Below, one piece after another: positions 42,451-50,409 of a DNA stretch of 64,000 bases. A program made the translations under genes and the position numbers. Position 1 is the first letter of the stretch, and each line of letters begins with the position of its first letter. This stretch comes from DASZBX01 sp035943635. Lineage in GTDB: Bacteria > Actinomycetota > Actinomycetes > Streptomycetales > Catenulisporaceae. The stretch is from the NCBI GenBank assembly GCA_035943635.1, contig DASZBX010000025.1, forward strand, positions 23,609 through 87,608, in the 5' to 3' direction. The notes below the pieces were generated by a model, which was not told the DNA's origin, did no database searches, and saw nothing but the letters and a program-made list of their open reading frames with translations.

Positions 42451-43269
42451 GAGCCGCGCGCCGAGGATGCCGCCGACGATCGCGCAGGTCGTGTCGATGT
42501 CGCCGCCGACGCTCGCCGTGGCCCAGAACGCGGCCGCGAAGTCGTCCGGATGCTTGGCCACGACCCAGAGGCAGAACGGGACCGTGTCCGGGGCGGAGAT
42601 GTACCGGCCGTTGCCCAGCGAGGCCGCCGCACTGCGCGGATCGGCCAGCGGCAGCAGGGTCATCGCGGTGCCGATCCCGTCCCGGACCAGGCCGGGCGGG
42701 GTACGTTCGGCGACCTCGTCCAGCAGCTGCGCGCCGGCCAGGCCGGGTTCGGCGGACCCGAGCGCCGCGGCCACCGCCACCGCGACGGCGCCGGCCACCC
42801 CCTCCGGATGCGTGTGCGTCACCTCGGCGCAGGCGGCGGCCTCGGTCGCGGCCCGGGCCGGATCCCCGGCGAAGTAGGCGCCGAGCGGGGCGACCCGCAT
42901 GGCCGCGCCGTTGCCCCACGAGCCGCGCCCCTCCCAGGACTGCGCGACCAGTTCGCGCCAGTCCCCGCCCTCCTGCCGGATCAGCCGCAGCATCCGGTTG
43001 ACCCCGGCGCCGTAGCCGCGGTCGAAATCGTGGTGCTCGGCGAAGGAGGCGGCGAGCGCGTCCTGGTCGATCCGGCCGTGCCGGTCCAGGATCGCGAAGA
43101 CCGAGCAGGCCATCTCGGTGTCGTCGGTCCACCACCAGGGATCCGGCGGCAGCTCGCGGGCGTGCAGCGCCGGGAGGTTGTCGGGGACGAAGAAGCAGGA
43201 GCCGATCGCGTCGCCCACGGCCAAGCCGCGCAACGACGCGACAGCACGGGAGCGGCGGTCGGTAGTCAT
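42450..43269 (-). pseudogene. ADP-ribosylglycohydrolase (ARH/DraG type), 3' end lost
   Basis: An ADP-ribosyl hydrolase with both metal-binding motifs: WTDDTEMACSVFAIL near the N-terminus and SVGGDIDTTCAIVGGI near the C-terminus, plus SWGNGAAMRVAPLG. These enzymes remove ADP-ribose from protein side chains or release it from ADPr conjugates. After GGILGARLP the natural C-terminal 20-30 residues are missing; the frame continues antisense through the SDR to 41782. Catalytic residues are all retained, so a fused 495-residue product could still be active. The ATG at 43269 is the likely start; one at 43296 is possible. Confidence 0.75.
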
Positions 43270-43347
43270 CCGCCCATCTTTGCACCGGTCATCCACGTGC
43301 GCACGGCAATATCGCTGGTCCTGGCGCGCTCGGCGTCGCTCCGACGG

Positions 43348-43869
43348 CTACAACCCGCCAAGGCATTGTTCGAAGGCGTCGAAGGCCGCTGCGCCGAAGA
43401 GCACGAAATGCACATCCGCCACGTTCGTGTCGGCCGCGGCGACTGTGCTCAGGGCGATGCGGGCCGCGTCGGCGAGTGGCCAGCGGTAAACGCCGGTGGA
43501 GATGGCGGGGAAGGCGATGCTCGTCGCGCCGAGTTCGTCGGCGATACGTAGTGCATTGCGATGGCAGTCGACGAGCAGCCCGGTGCGGTCCTCGGTGGTC
43601 GAATAGACCGGGCCGACTGTGTGGATCACCCAGGTGGCCGACAGGCGCCCGGCCGTCGTGGCCACCGCCTGCCCGGTCGGCAGGCCGCCGCCGAGGTGTG
43701 CGGCCCGCAGCCTGCGGCACTCGTCCAGAATCGCCGGGCCGCCGGCCCGGTGGATCGCCCCGTCGACCCCGCCGCCGCCGAGCAGCGAGGAGTTGGCCGC
43801 GTTGACGATCGCGTCGGCGGTGATCTTGGTGATGTCGCCTTGGGCGAGGTGGATTCGGGCGGAAGGCAT
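43348..43869 (-). CDS. macro domain protein (O-acetyl-ADP-ribose deacetylase type)
   Basis: A 173-residue stand-alone macro domain of the YmdB/MacroD class, which binds ADP-ribose and hydrolyses O-acetyl-ADP-ribose or mono-ADP-ribose esters. It has QGDITKITADAIVNAANSSL, the loop LGGGGVDGAIHRAGG, and the second loop AFPAISTGVYRWP. The catalytic Asn and the loop residues are intact. It lies 78 nt upstream of the ARH gene on the same strand and is divergent from the NADAR gene, so three ADP-ribose enzymes are adjacent. Confidence 0.93.
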   Translation of the reverse strand: MPSARIHLAQGDITKITADAIVNAANSSLLGGGGVDGAIHRAGGPAILDECRRLRAAHLGGGLPTGQAVATTAGRLSATWVIHTVGPVYSTTEDRTGLLVDCHRNALRIADELGATSIAFPAISTGVYRWPLADAARIALSTVAAADTNVADVHFVLFGAAAFDAFEQCLGGL

Positions 43870-43987
43870 GGGCCAAGCCTATGCTTCGGCGTTCGGCTCG
43901 GCAGCGCATACGGTAGGGGCGACGCCGACAGCCCCAGCCGCGAAAAACCATCCGCCCAGTGTCGGATCCCCCTGGCAGGATCAGGCC

Positions 43988-44572
43988 ATGACGCCATCAC
44001 CGACCGCCGACCCGACCAGCGCGCGCAGCCGGGAGCAGCTCGCCGAGCTGATCGCGGCCGGCGCGACGCCGAAGTGGCTGCTGTTCTGGGGCCACCAGCC
44101 GCAGCCGGACGGCAGCGTCGGCAAGGGCTGCCTGAGCCAGTGGTGGCCCTGCCGGTTCACCGTCGACGAGGTCGAATACGCGTCCGCCGAGCACTGGATG
44201 ATGGCCGCCAAGGCGCGGCTGTTCGGCGATCCCGAGGCGGAGCACCAGATTCTGGCCGCGCGAACCCCGGCCGAGGCGAAGAAGCTGGGCCGCCTGGTCC
44301 GGGACTTCGACGACGCGGTCTGGTCGGCCGAGCGCTTCGGCCTCGTGGTCGCGGGCAACGTGGCGAAGTTCGGCCAGGACGCCGGCCTGCGCGCCTTCCT
44401 GCTGGCCACGGCCAACCGGGTCCTGGTCGAAGCCAGCCCGCGCGACCAGATCTGGGGCATCGGCCTGGGCGCGGCGAACGAGCGGGCCACCGATCCGGCC
44501 CGGTGGCGCGGCCGGAATCTGCTCGGCTTCGCCCTGATGGAGGCCCGGGAGCAGCTGGCGCAGCAGGTGTAG
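43988..44572 (+). CDS. NADAR (YbiA-like) family N-glycosidase
   Basis: A 194-residue NADAR domain protein. Family signatures are LLFWGH, CLSQWWPCRFTVDEVEYASAEHWMMAAKARLF, AKKLGR and QIWGIGLGAANERA, with NLLGFALMEAR at the end. Related proteins hydrolyse ADP-ribose attached to guanine in DNA or cleave N-glycosidic bonds of riboflavin intermediates and damaged nucleotides. It is divergent from the macro domain gene with a 118-nt shared promoter region. The ATG at 43988 lacks a strong ribosome site but begins the conserved region well. Confidence 0.9.
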   Translation: MTPSPTADPTSARSREQLAELIAAGATPKWLLFWGHQPQPDGSVGKGCLSQWWPCRFTVDEVEYASAEHWMMAAKARLFGDPEAEHQILAARTPAEAKKLGRLVRDFDDAVWSAERFGLVVAGNVAKFGQDAGLRAFLLATANRVLVEASPRDQIWGIGLGAANERATDPARWRGRNLLGFALMEAREQLAQQV

Positions 44573-44606
44573 TCGGCCATCCGAGCAAGTACCAATGAAT
44601 CAAATA

Positions 44607-45209
44607 TCAGACTCCGATGATCAGGGCAGTGATTCCCGCGGTCACCAGGGCGCCGAAGAGGCAGATCAGTGATCTGTTAACCCACGTGTATTTCGCGGTG
44701 GCCACTCGGCCGGTGGCCCACACCTGTCCGACGATATCCCCGCACAGTGCTTCCGGATCCAGGAACAACGCCTTCGTCAACTCCACGTAGGTCGTCGCGG
44801 TGGTGTCCGGAATCCGCATGATGTGGTCGAAGTAGAGCAGGCTGGGCAACGCGGTGCGCCGTTCCCGCCGCGGACGCAGCGTCAGCCCGGCGAACGCGGA
44901 CGCCGCGAAGGTCAGGACCGCGCTGAGCACCAGCATCGCCTCCGCCCACGATCCGAGCGTCTTGTGCCCGTCGACCAGGCCGAACAGGACCACGCCGGTC
45001 GTCCCGCTCGCGGCGAGGACCACCGCGGCCTTGGCGTCGGCCCGGTCGATCGACCTGTTGGTGGTCTCCAGCGCGCGCCAGGCCTGCTCCACCACGAAGG
45101 ACATGGTCTGCCGCTGTTCCTGAGTGCCTTCCCGGTTCCGATGGCGTTCAACGGTCCTGCGCGCGGTCTGGCCGGCGACTTTCAACTTTCCCCCCGAAAG
45201 GTAGGTCAT
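44607..45209 (-). CDS. Pycsar-type transmembrane effector (PycTM/DUF5706 family)
   Basis: A 200-residue membrane protein of the Pycsar effector family, whose members damage the inner membrane after sensing cyclic pyrimidine nucleotides. It has an N-terminal soluble helix with NRSIDRADAKAAVVLAAS leading to a first membrane hairpin (GTTGVVLFGLV and AMLVLSAVLTFAASAFAGL). The family-specific LPSLLYFDHIMR and GQVWATGRVATAKYTWV follow, then a last helix. The start is uncertain: 45209 is used here, and an ATG at 45104 is an alternative. It is divergent from the Crp-like regulator gene. Its cognate cyclase may be the cyclase-like gene at 46260. Confidence 0.8.
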   Translation of the reverse strand: MTYLSGGKLKVAGQTARRTVERHRNREGTQEQRQTMSFVVEQAWRALETTNRSIDRADAKAAVVLAASGTTGVVLFGLVDGHKTLGSWAEAMLVLSAVLTFAASAFAGLTLRPRRERRTALPSLLYFDHIMRIPDTTATTYVELTKALFLDPEALCGDIVGQVWATGRVATAKYTWVNRSLICLFGALVTAGITALIIGV

Positions 45210-45441
45210 CGGCCCAGGTTGTGCCCGGCGGCCGGGCCACCAAACCAGAGGGCTGACGAACAGCGCACTGGCGCGCACCGGGGGCGAACCGCGCCCGCCG
45301 CCGGCCGTGAGCGCGCCGGAGCGCCCGTGCGCACCACCGCCTTCCCGCAGAAATGCGGCCCGCGAGATCAAAACTCTGAGGTACTGTCTCGGTCTACGCG
45401 CCCGGGGCGGCCCCGGGCGCCGGCCGGACGGGAGCGGGCAC

Positions 45442-46137
45442 ATGGGGGACAGCACGACGGACGAGTGGCCGGCCTCGACCTTCCTGGCCGGGCTGGCCGC
45501 GCCGCGCCGGGCCGAACTGCTGCGGCTGGGCACCGAGCGGCGGTACGACCGCGGCGAGACGATCCTGAACCAGGGCGACCTGAGCACGTCCGTGCTCTTC
45601 CTGATCGAGGGCGTCACCAAGATCTCGACCGTGTCCGCTTACGGGGACGAGTCCCTGCTGAGCCTGCGCACCCGCGGGGACCTGCTCGGCGAGATGGCCT
45701 TCGCCACCGGGTCCCCGCGCACCGCGCGGGTGGTCGCGGCGACCCCGGTCCGGGCCCGGGTGCTGGCCGCGGCCGAGTTCTCCGCCTTCCTGGACCAGCA
45801 CCCGGAGACCGGACTGCTGGTGGCCGGCGCGGTGGCCCGCAAGCTCCAGCGGGCGAACGAGCGCCGGGCCGAGTTCCACTCCCTGATGGCCCGGGCCCGG
45901 GTGGCCGCGATCCTGGTCGAGGCCGCCCGCACGATCGGCCGGCCGGTGCCCGAGGGCCTGTCCATCGGGCCCGAGCTGACCCAGGCGGACCTGGCCTCGC
46001 TGGCCTCGGTTTCGCTCAGCACCTTCGAGAAAGTGCTGCTCGCGCTGGAGAACGAGCATCTGGCCGAGCGGCGCCGCCGGGCCCTGATCATCACCCGGCC
46101 GGACGAGTTGCAGCAGATCGCCGGATTCGTCTTCTGA
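45442..46137 (+). CDS. Crp/Fnr family regulator with cyclic-nucleotide-binding domain
   Basis: A 231-residue transcription factor. The N-terminal cNMP-binding domain keeps the phosphate-binding cassette GEMAFATGSPRTARV, including the Glu and Arg-Thr residues that contact the ribose and cyclic phosphate in CRP. The C-terminal winged helix has LTQADLASLASVSLSTFEKVL. It has no Fe-S cysteines. GGGAG lies eight bases before the ATG. It stands between the Pycsar-like effector and the cyclase-like gene, so it could sense the cyclic nucleotide made by this locus and regulate it. Confidence 0.9.
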   Translation: MGDSTTDEWPASTFLAGLAAPRRAELLRLGTERRYDRGETILNQGDLSTSVLFLIEGVTKISTVSAYGDESLLSLRTRGDLLGEMAFATGSPRTARVVAATPVRARVLAAAEFSAFLDQHPETGLLVAGAVARKLQRANERRAEFHSLMARARVAAILVEAARTIGRPVPEGLSIGPELTQADLASLASVSLSTFEKVLLALENEHLAERRRRALIITRPDELQQIAGFVF

Positions 46138-46259
46138 ATCCGCATTGTGAGGGAACGCCGGCGCCGTTTCCGGCGAAGCATGGACGTCGGACGTCCGACC
46201 GTCCGGACCGGTGGGAGCGGGGTCCGCGGTCGGCTCGAAGTGAAGGACGGGATCCTGCC

Positions 46260-47024
46260 TTGACCGAAATCGCCAGACCGGCCGCCCGCAGAGCCCTGTG
46301 CGTCGCCGTCGACGCCGAGGGCTACTCCGGCCGGGACACCAAAGCCCAGCACGACTTGCAGGCCGCACTCCTGGCCCTGATCAACGCCGCGACCGCGGAG
46401 GCGGGCCTGGACCGGCTGACCTGGGAGGTGCAGCAGCAGGGCGACGGGGAACTGGCCGTCGTCCCGCGGGACCAGGACGAGCGGCTCGTGGTGGACGACT
46501 TCGTCCGCCGGCTCGACGCGAACCTGGACTCGTACAACGCCGAACGCCGGGACGACGCGCGGCTGCGGCTGCGGCTGGCCATGCACTTCGGGATCGCCAC
46601 GCCGTCGGAGAACGGGTTCGTCGGCTCGGCTCCGGTGATCGTGTCCCGGCTGCTCGGCTCGACGCACCTGCGCGCGGCGCTGGCGGACAACCCCGGCTCC
46701 GACCTGGTCGTCGCGCTGTCCGACAGCCTGTACGAGGACCTGATCCTCGGTCGGCACACCTCGCTGCCGCCCGCGGCCTTCTCGTCCTGCCTGGTCCAGG
46801 AGAAGACGTACGAGGGTCGGGCCTGGATCAGAGTCCTGCGTCGAGAATCCGCCGGCCCGGCCACGGGTTCCGGCTCGCCGGTACCCGTGGCCGGGCCGAC
46901 TCCCACGCCCGAGGCCGGGACCGGCGGATCGTACCCGGCGGCCGCGGGAACTGTGGTGAACCACATCAGTGGAGGCCACATCGGGGTCGCCGGATTCCAG
47001 AACAACTTCGGGAGGTCCTCGTGA
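46260..47024 (+). CDS. class III nucleotidyl cyclase-like protein with C-terminal amyloid-like motif
   Basis: A 254-residue protein. Residues 10-190 resemble the class III cyclase fold: a first metal Asp in VAVDAEGYS (Asp18), a second in QQGDGELAVV (Asp62), and the MHFGIATPSENGFVGSAPVIVSRLL segment that parallels the dimer arm and transition-state region, though the typical Asn-x3-Arg is changed. Residues 200-230 are a Pro/Gly linker, and the last 24 contain VVNHISGGHIGVAGFQ, like bacterial amyloid signalling motifs. The TTG start is the only in-frame choice close to a purine-rich sequence. Its stop overlaps the next start (GTGA). Catalytic activity is not assured. Confidence 0.65.
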   Translation: MTEIARPAARRALCVAVDAEGYSGRDTKAQHDLQAALLALINAATAEAGLDRLTWEVQQQGDGELAVVPRDQDERLVVDDFVRRLDANLDSYNAERRDDARLRLRLAMHFGIATPSENGFVGSAPVIVSRLLGSTHLRAALADNPGSDLVVALSDSLYEDLILGRHTSLPPAAFSSCLVQEKTYEGRAWIRVLRRESAGPATGSGSPVPVAGPTPTPEAGTGGSYPAAAGTVVNHISGGHIGVAGFQNNFGRSS

Positions 47025-49195
47025 CCGGCGAAAACCCGCAGGCCGACGAGCCGGGCCCGGCCGGCGCGGAGGGCGCCGAAGCAGCCGAGGGCGCCGACTC
47101 GGCCGAGCCGTCGGGCCCGGCGGAGTCCGGGGACGACCCCGAGGCGCAGGAGCAGTCCGACCTGCAGATCACCCAGCAGGTGCACAACATCTTCCACGGG
47201 CAGGTCTTCATCGGGGACCACGGGACGGCCGGATTCTCGGTCGGCGAGAACGTACGCCGGGACACCGGCCGGGTCGCCGAAGCCGACGTCGAGGCCCTGC
47301 GCCGCACCTACTTCCGCCCGTCCGCGCACGCCGACGCCCGCCGGCTGCTGCTGCGCGAGAACCTGCTGATCCTGGTCGGCCCGGAAGGGTCCGGCCGGGC
47401 CGCGGCGGCGCTCGTGCTGGCCGACGAGGCGCGCCGGGCCGGGACCCCGCAGCCGTGGATCAACCGGCTCCCGCCCACCCGCACGCTGGCCGAGCTGGCC
47501 AAGCAGAAGTTCAAGCCGGGCCAGGCCTACGTCCTGCAGGACTGGATCCAGGCCGGTCCCAGCCGGGCGGCGCTCGCCCACTTCGACGCGGCCCACCTGG
47601 CCCAGCACCTGGCCGGATCCGGGGCCTACCTGATCATCACGACGGCCTACCGCAGCCGGCCCGGCGAGGGCACGTTCGGCTATGAGGTCGCCTGGACCGC
47701 GCCGGACCCGGTCGGCCTGTTCGACCACTGTCTCGGCCGGCAGGACTACGGCTCGGACATCGCCGGCGACCAGCTGCCGGCCCTGCGCGAGCGGGCCCGC
47801 CAGGTCGCCTCGGCCCGCCGGGTGGTGCACCTGGTCGGCCGGCTGCGGCACGGCACCGAGGCGGCGCTGGCCGAGGACGACGACCGGGCCCGGGAGGAGA
47901 TCCGGGCCTGGTTCGACGACAAGCCGGACCGGCGGGCGCTGCGCGCGGTCGCGATCCTGGTGCTCGCCTGCCGGGCCGGGGACGAACCGCCGGACCGGCC
48001 GGGCGTCACCCAGCACGGCTTCGAGCACCTGTTCGCCGCGCTGGGCGCGGCCGAGGCCCGGTACCGCGGCGACCAGGTCCCCGAGGCCGTCGCACCGCCC
48101 GACGACGAGGTGTTCCCGCAGGTCCGGCGCAGCCTGTTCGAGGAGGCCGGGCTGACCGGGTTCACGGTCGGCCCGCCGGTCGCCACCGCGGTCGGCCTGG
48201 AGCACAGCCCCGGCTTCCGCACCGTGCGCCAGCGCGCCCTGTTCCAGGCCGAGCTGCACCTGCGCTGCGGGCACGAGCTGTGGTCCCCGATCCGGCTGTG
48301 GCTGTCCGACCTGGTCCAGGCGCGCGTGGTCACGGACGTGCACCTCGCGATCGCCTGCGGGATCGGCCGGATGGCGCTGTTCGAGACCCGGCGGGTGCGC
48401 GAGGACTACCTCGACGAGTGGGCCGCGGGCCTGACCACCACCCGGTTCTGCGCCGTGTTCGCCCTGTGGGCGATGGCGGCCGAGGAGCAGCTCGCCCCGA
48501 TCGCGCTGACCCAGGCCCGCGGCTGGATCCGCGGCCGCGGGCAGGAGCGGGCGATCGCCGCCGCGATCGCGCTCGGCGGGCCGCTGGGCAAGCGGTACCC
48601 GTCCGAGGCGATGTGGTACCTGTGGGATCTGGCCCGGCGCGGCCAGCGGATCAGCGTCTACGCCCGGGTCTCGATCTCGAACCTGCTCGGGATCGAGGCC
48701 GCCGCGGACGAGCCGAACTCGGCCGGCTTCCTGGCCGGCAAGGCCAGGGCGGTCCTGGTCCGGGGCACCCCGGCCGAGCTGCGCCGGCCGGTGCTGGCCC
48801 TGCTGGCCGACATCCTCGCGGTGCCCGGGTCCGACCCGGACGTACCGGGGGTCGCGGACGTGCTGCGGCAGAGCCCGCGGGCGGCCGGACCGATCGGCGA
48901 GCTGTGGGCCGCGGTGCTGTGCAGCGGCCCGCACCGCGCCGCCGGGATCGCCACCCTGCACCTGGCCATCGACGCCCTGGCGCAGTCCCCGGACGGCGTC
49001 GCGGTGGCCACCCGCCTGGGCGGGCAGATCCTGCCCAGGCTCAGCCCGGCGCACCGGCGCCAGCTGGAGGTGGGGCTGCGAACCTCGCGGTCCCCCGAGA
49101 TCCGGATCCGGATGCGGGACGCGCTGGCCGCGTTCCTGGGGGCGGCCCGCCCCCGCCCGGACGGGTCCGCCCTGACCGAACCAGGAGAAGAGTAA
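47021..49195 (+). CDS. large NTPase-like protein with N-terminal amyloid-like motif
   Basis: A 724-residue protein. Residues 1-45 are acidic and disordered. Residues 50-75 hold QVHNIFHGQVFIGDHGTAGF, similar to the motif at the end of the preceding protein. A P-loop-like VGPEGSGRA follows at about 119-127, with Arg for Lys, then alternating strands and helices ending near LIITTAYRS that resemble a STAND/AAA core. The rest (about 300-700) is helical and repeat-like. The GTG start has GGAGG at good spacing and overlaps the upstream stop. It is a candidate recruiting platform, but no exact family is recognised. Confidence 0.65.
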   Translation: MTGENPQADEPGPAGAEGAEAAEGADSAEPSGPAESGDDPEAQEQSDLQITQQVHNIFHGQVFIGDHGTAGFSVGENVRRDTGRVAEADVEALRRTYFRPSAHADARRLLLRENLLILVGPEGSGRAAAALVLADEARRAGTPQPWINRLPPTRTLAELAKQKFKPGQAYVLQDWIQAGPSRAALAHFDAAHLAQHLAGSGAYLIITTAYRSRPGEGTFGYEVAWTAPDPVGLFDHCLGRQDYGSDIAGDQLPALRERARQVASARRVVHLVGRLRHGTEAALAEDDDRAREEIRAWFDDKPDRRALRAVAILVLACRAGDEPPDRPGVTQHGFEHLFAALGAAEARYRGDQVPEAVAPPDDEVFPQVRRSLFEEAGLTGFTVGPPVATAVGLEHSPGFRTVRQRALFQAELHLRCGHELWSPIRLWLSDLVQARVVTDVHLAIACGIGRMALFETRRVREDYLDEWAAGLTTTRFCAVFALWAMAAEEQLAPIALTQARGWIRGRGQERAIAAAIALGGPLGKRYPSEAMWYLWDLARRGQRISVYARVSISNLLGIEAAADEPNSAGFLAGKARAVLVRGTPAELRRPVLALLADILAVPGSDPDVPGVADVLRQSPRAAGPIGELWAAVLCSGPHRAAGIATLHLAIDALAQSPDGVAVATRLGGQILPRLSPAHRRQLEVGLRTSRSPEIRIRMRDALAAFLGAARPRPDGSALTEPGEE

Positions 49196-49203
49196 CCAGA
49201 CCC

Positions 49204-50409
49204 ATGACCATGACCGAACCGTATCCGGTGATCGAGGAGCGCAGGCTGCCCGCCGCCGCTCCCGGCCGCCTGTTCGCCCGGCGCCGCCGGGAACTGTCCG
49301 AACTGCCCCCGTCCCCGCCCGGAACCGCCCTGGTCTTCCAGGCCGAAGGCCGGTTCAAGGTGTTCGACGAGCAGCAGCACCTGACCGGCACCGAGGATTT
49401 CGTGCTCGACGCGCTCTCCGTCGCGGTGGTGAAGGTCCGCCCGCACAAGGTCTTCGCCGACCTGCAACTGCCCTCGGCCCACCACTCCGAGCCCTTCGCG
49501 GTGCGGGTGACCTTCAAGGCGACCGTGACCCGGCCGGAGCTGGTGGTCCGGCAGGGCGCCTTCGACCTGGCCGAGGACCTGGGCCAGCACCTGCGCAAGG
49601 ACCCGCGGCTGGCCGAGATCTGCGCCGCCCACCGGATCGAGCAGCTGGCCGACGTCAGAGTGCTGATCGACGCCCGGATCTCCGCGTACTACGCCTACCG
49701 CGGCTACAACCAGCCGGGCATCGACATCGAACTCGTCCTGGTCGAGGTGCTCACCCCCAAGGAGCTGGAGGAGCGCGACCGGCGGGAACGGACCGTCGTG
49801 CTCGACTACCAGCTCCAGCAGCAGGTCGAGGACCTGGAGCAGGGCAAGCGGCGCCAGCTGCTGGAGAACGAGCAGGCGATCAACCGCCGCGTGTCGGAGC
49901 TGGAGCACGACCACGCGGAGAGCACCGAGCTGCGCGAGCGCCGGCACGCCGCCGAACGCGCGGAGTGGGAGCACCGGGAGCGGCGGCTCGAGCAGCAACG
50001 CAATGCGCTGATCCGGGAGAAGGAGATGCTCCTGGAGGACGCCGCGGCCAAACGCAACCAGGCCTACCTCGACGAAGGCGTGGACAGCCTGCTCGCGCTG
50101 GCCCAGGCCCAGGGCAAGATCTCGCCGCTCGAACTGGCCAGGCTCAAGCGGGACGACCGGATCCGGCTGGACGAGCGGCGCTGGGATGCGATCAAGACCC
50201 TGATGAACGGCGACAACGGCGACCTGCTGTCGGCCGATCCGCAGCCGTTGATCGACGCCCTGATGGCCGACCTGACCGGCCCGACCGACACCGCGGTGCT
50301 GTCCGCCGGGGCCGGGGCGGCCGACCGGGCCGACCGAGCCCTGGCGGCCAACCGGTACGACAGCGACCTGGACCTGAACCCGCCGGACGAAGACGACTTC
50401 CATGGTTGA
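49204..50409 (+). CDS. SPFH/PHB-like domain protein with coiled coil
   Basis: A 401-residue protein. Residues 40-195 are beta-rich and helical like SPFH (stomatin/prohibitin-like) domains, including VFQAEGRFKVFDEQQHLTG, VRVTFKATVTRPEL and IDIELVLVEVLTPKELEER. Residues 200-300 are a strong charged coiled coil (Glu/Arg/Gln-rich), followed by a short globular helix and a Gly/Asp-rich tail. SPFH proteins form membrane-associated rings. No transmembrane helix is seen here, and the next gene could be the anchor. It overlaps the DUF4407 gene by 8 nt. Confidence 0.65.
   Translation: MTMTEPYPVIEERRLPAAAPGRLFARRRRELSELPPSPPGTALVFQAEGRFKVFDEQQHLTGTEDFVLDALSVAVVKVRPHKVFADLQLPSAHHSEPFAVRVTFKATVTRPELVVRQGAFDLAEDLGQHLRKDPRLAEICAAHRIEQLADVRVLIDARISAYYAYRGYNQPGIDIELVLVEVLTPKELEERDRRERTVVLDYQLQQQVEDLEQGKRRQLLENEQAINRRVSELEHDHAESTELRERRHAAERAEWEHRERRLEQQRNALIREKEMLLEDAAAKRNQAYLDEGVDSLLALAQAQGKISPLELARLKRDDRIRLDERRWDAIKTLMNGDNGDLLSADPQPLIDALMADLTGPTDTAVLSAGAGAADRADRALAANRYDSDLDLNPPDEDDFHG

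Noticed and set aside
44823..46259. The upstream part of the long plus-strand frame before the cyclase-like gene
   Set aside because: Antisense or out-of-frame sequence over the PycTM and Crp genes; the conserved protein begins at the TTG at 46260.
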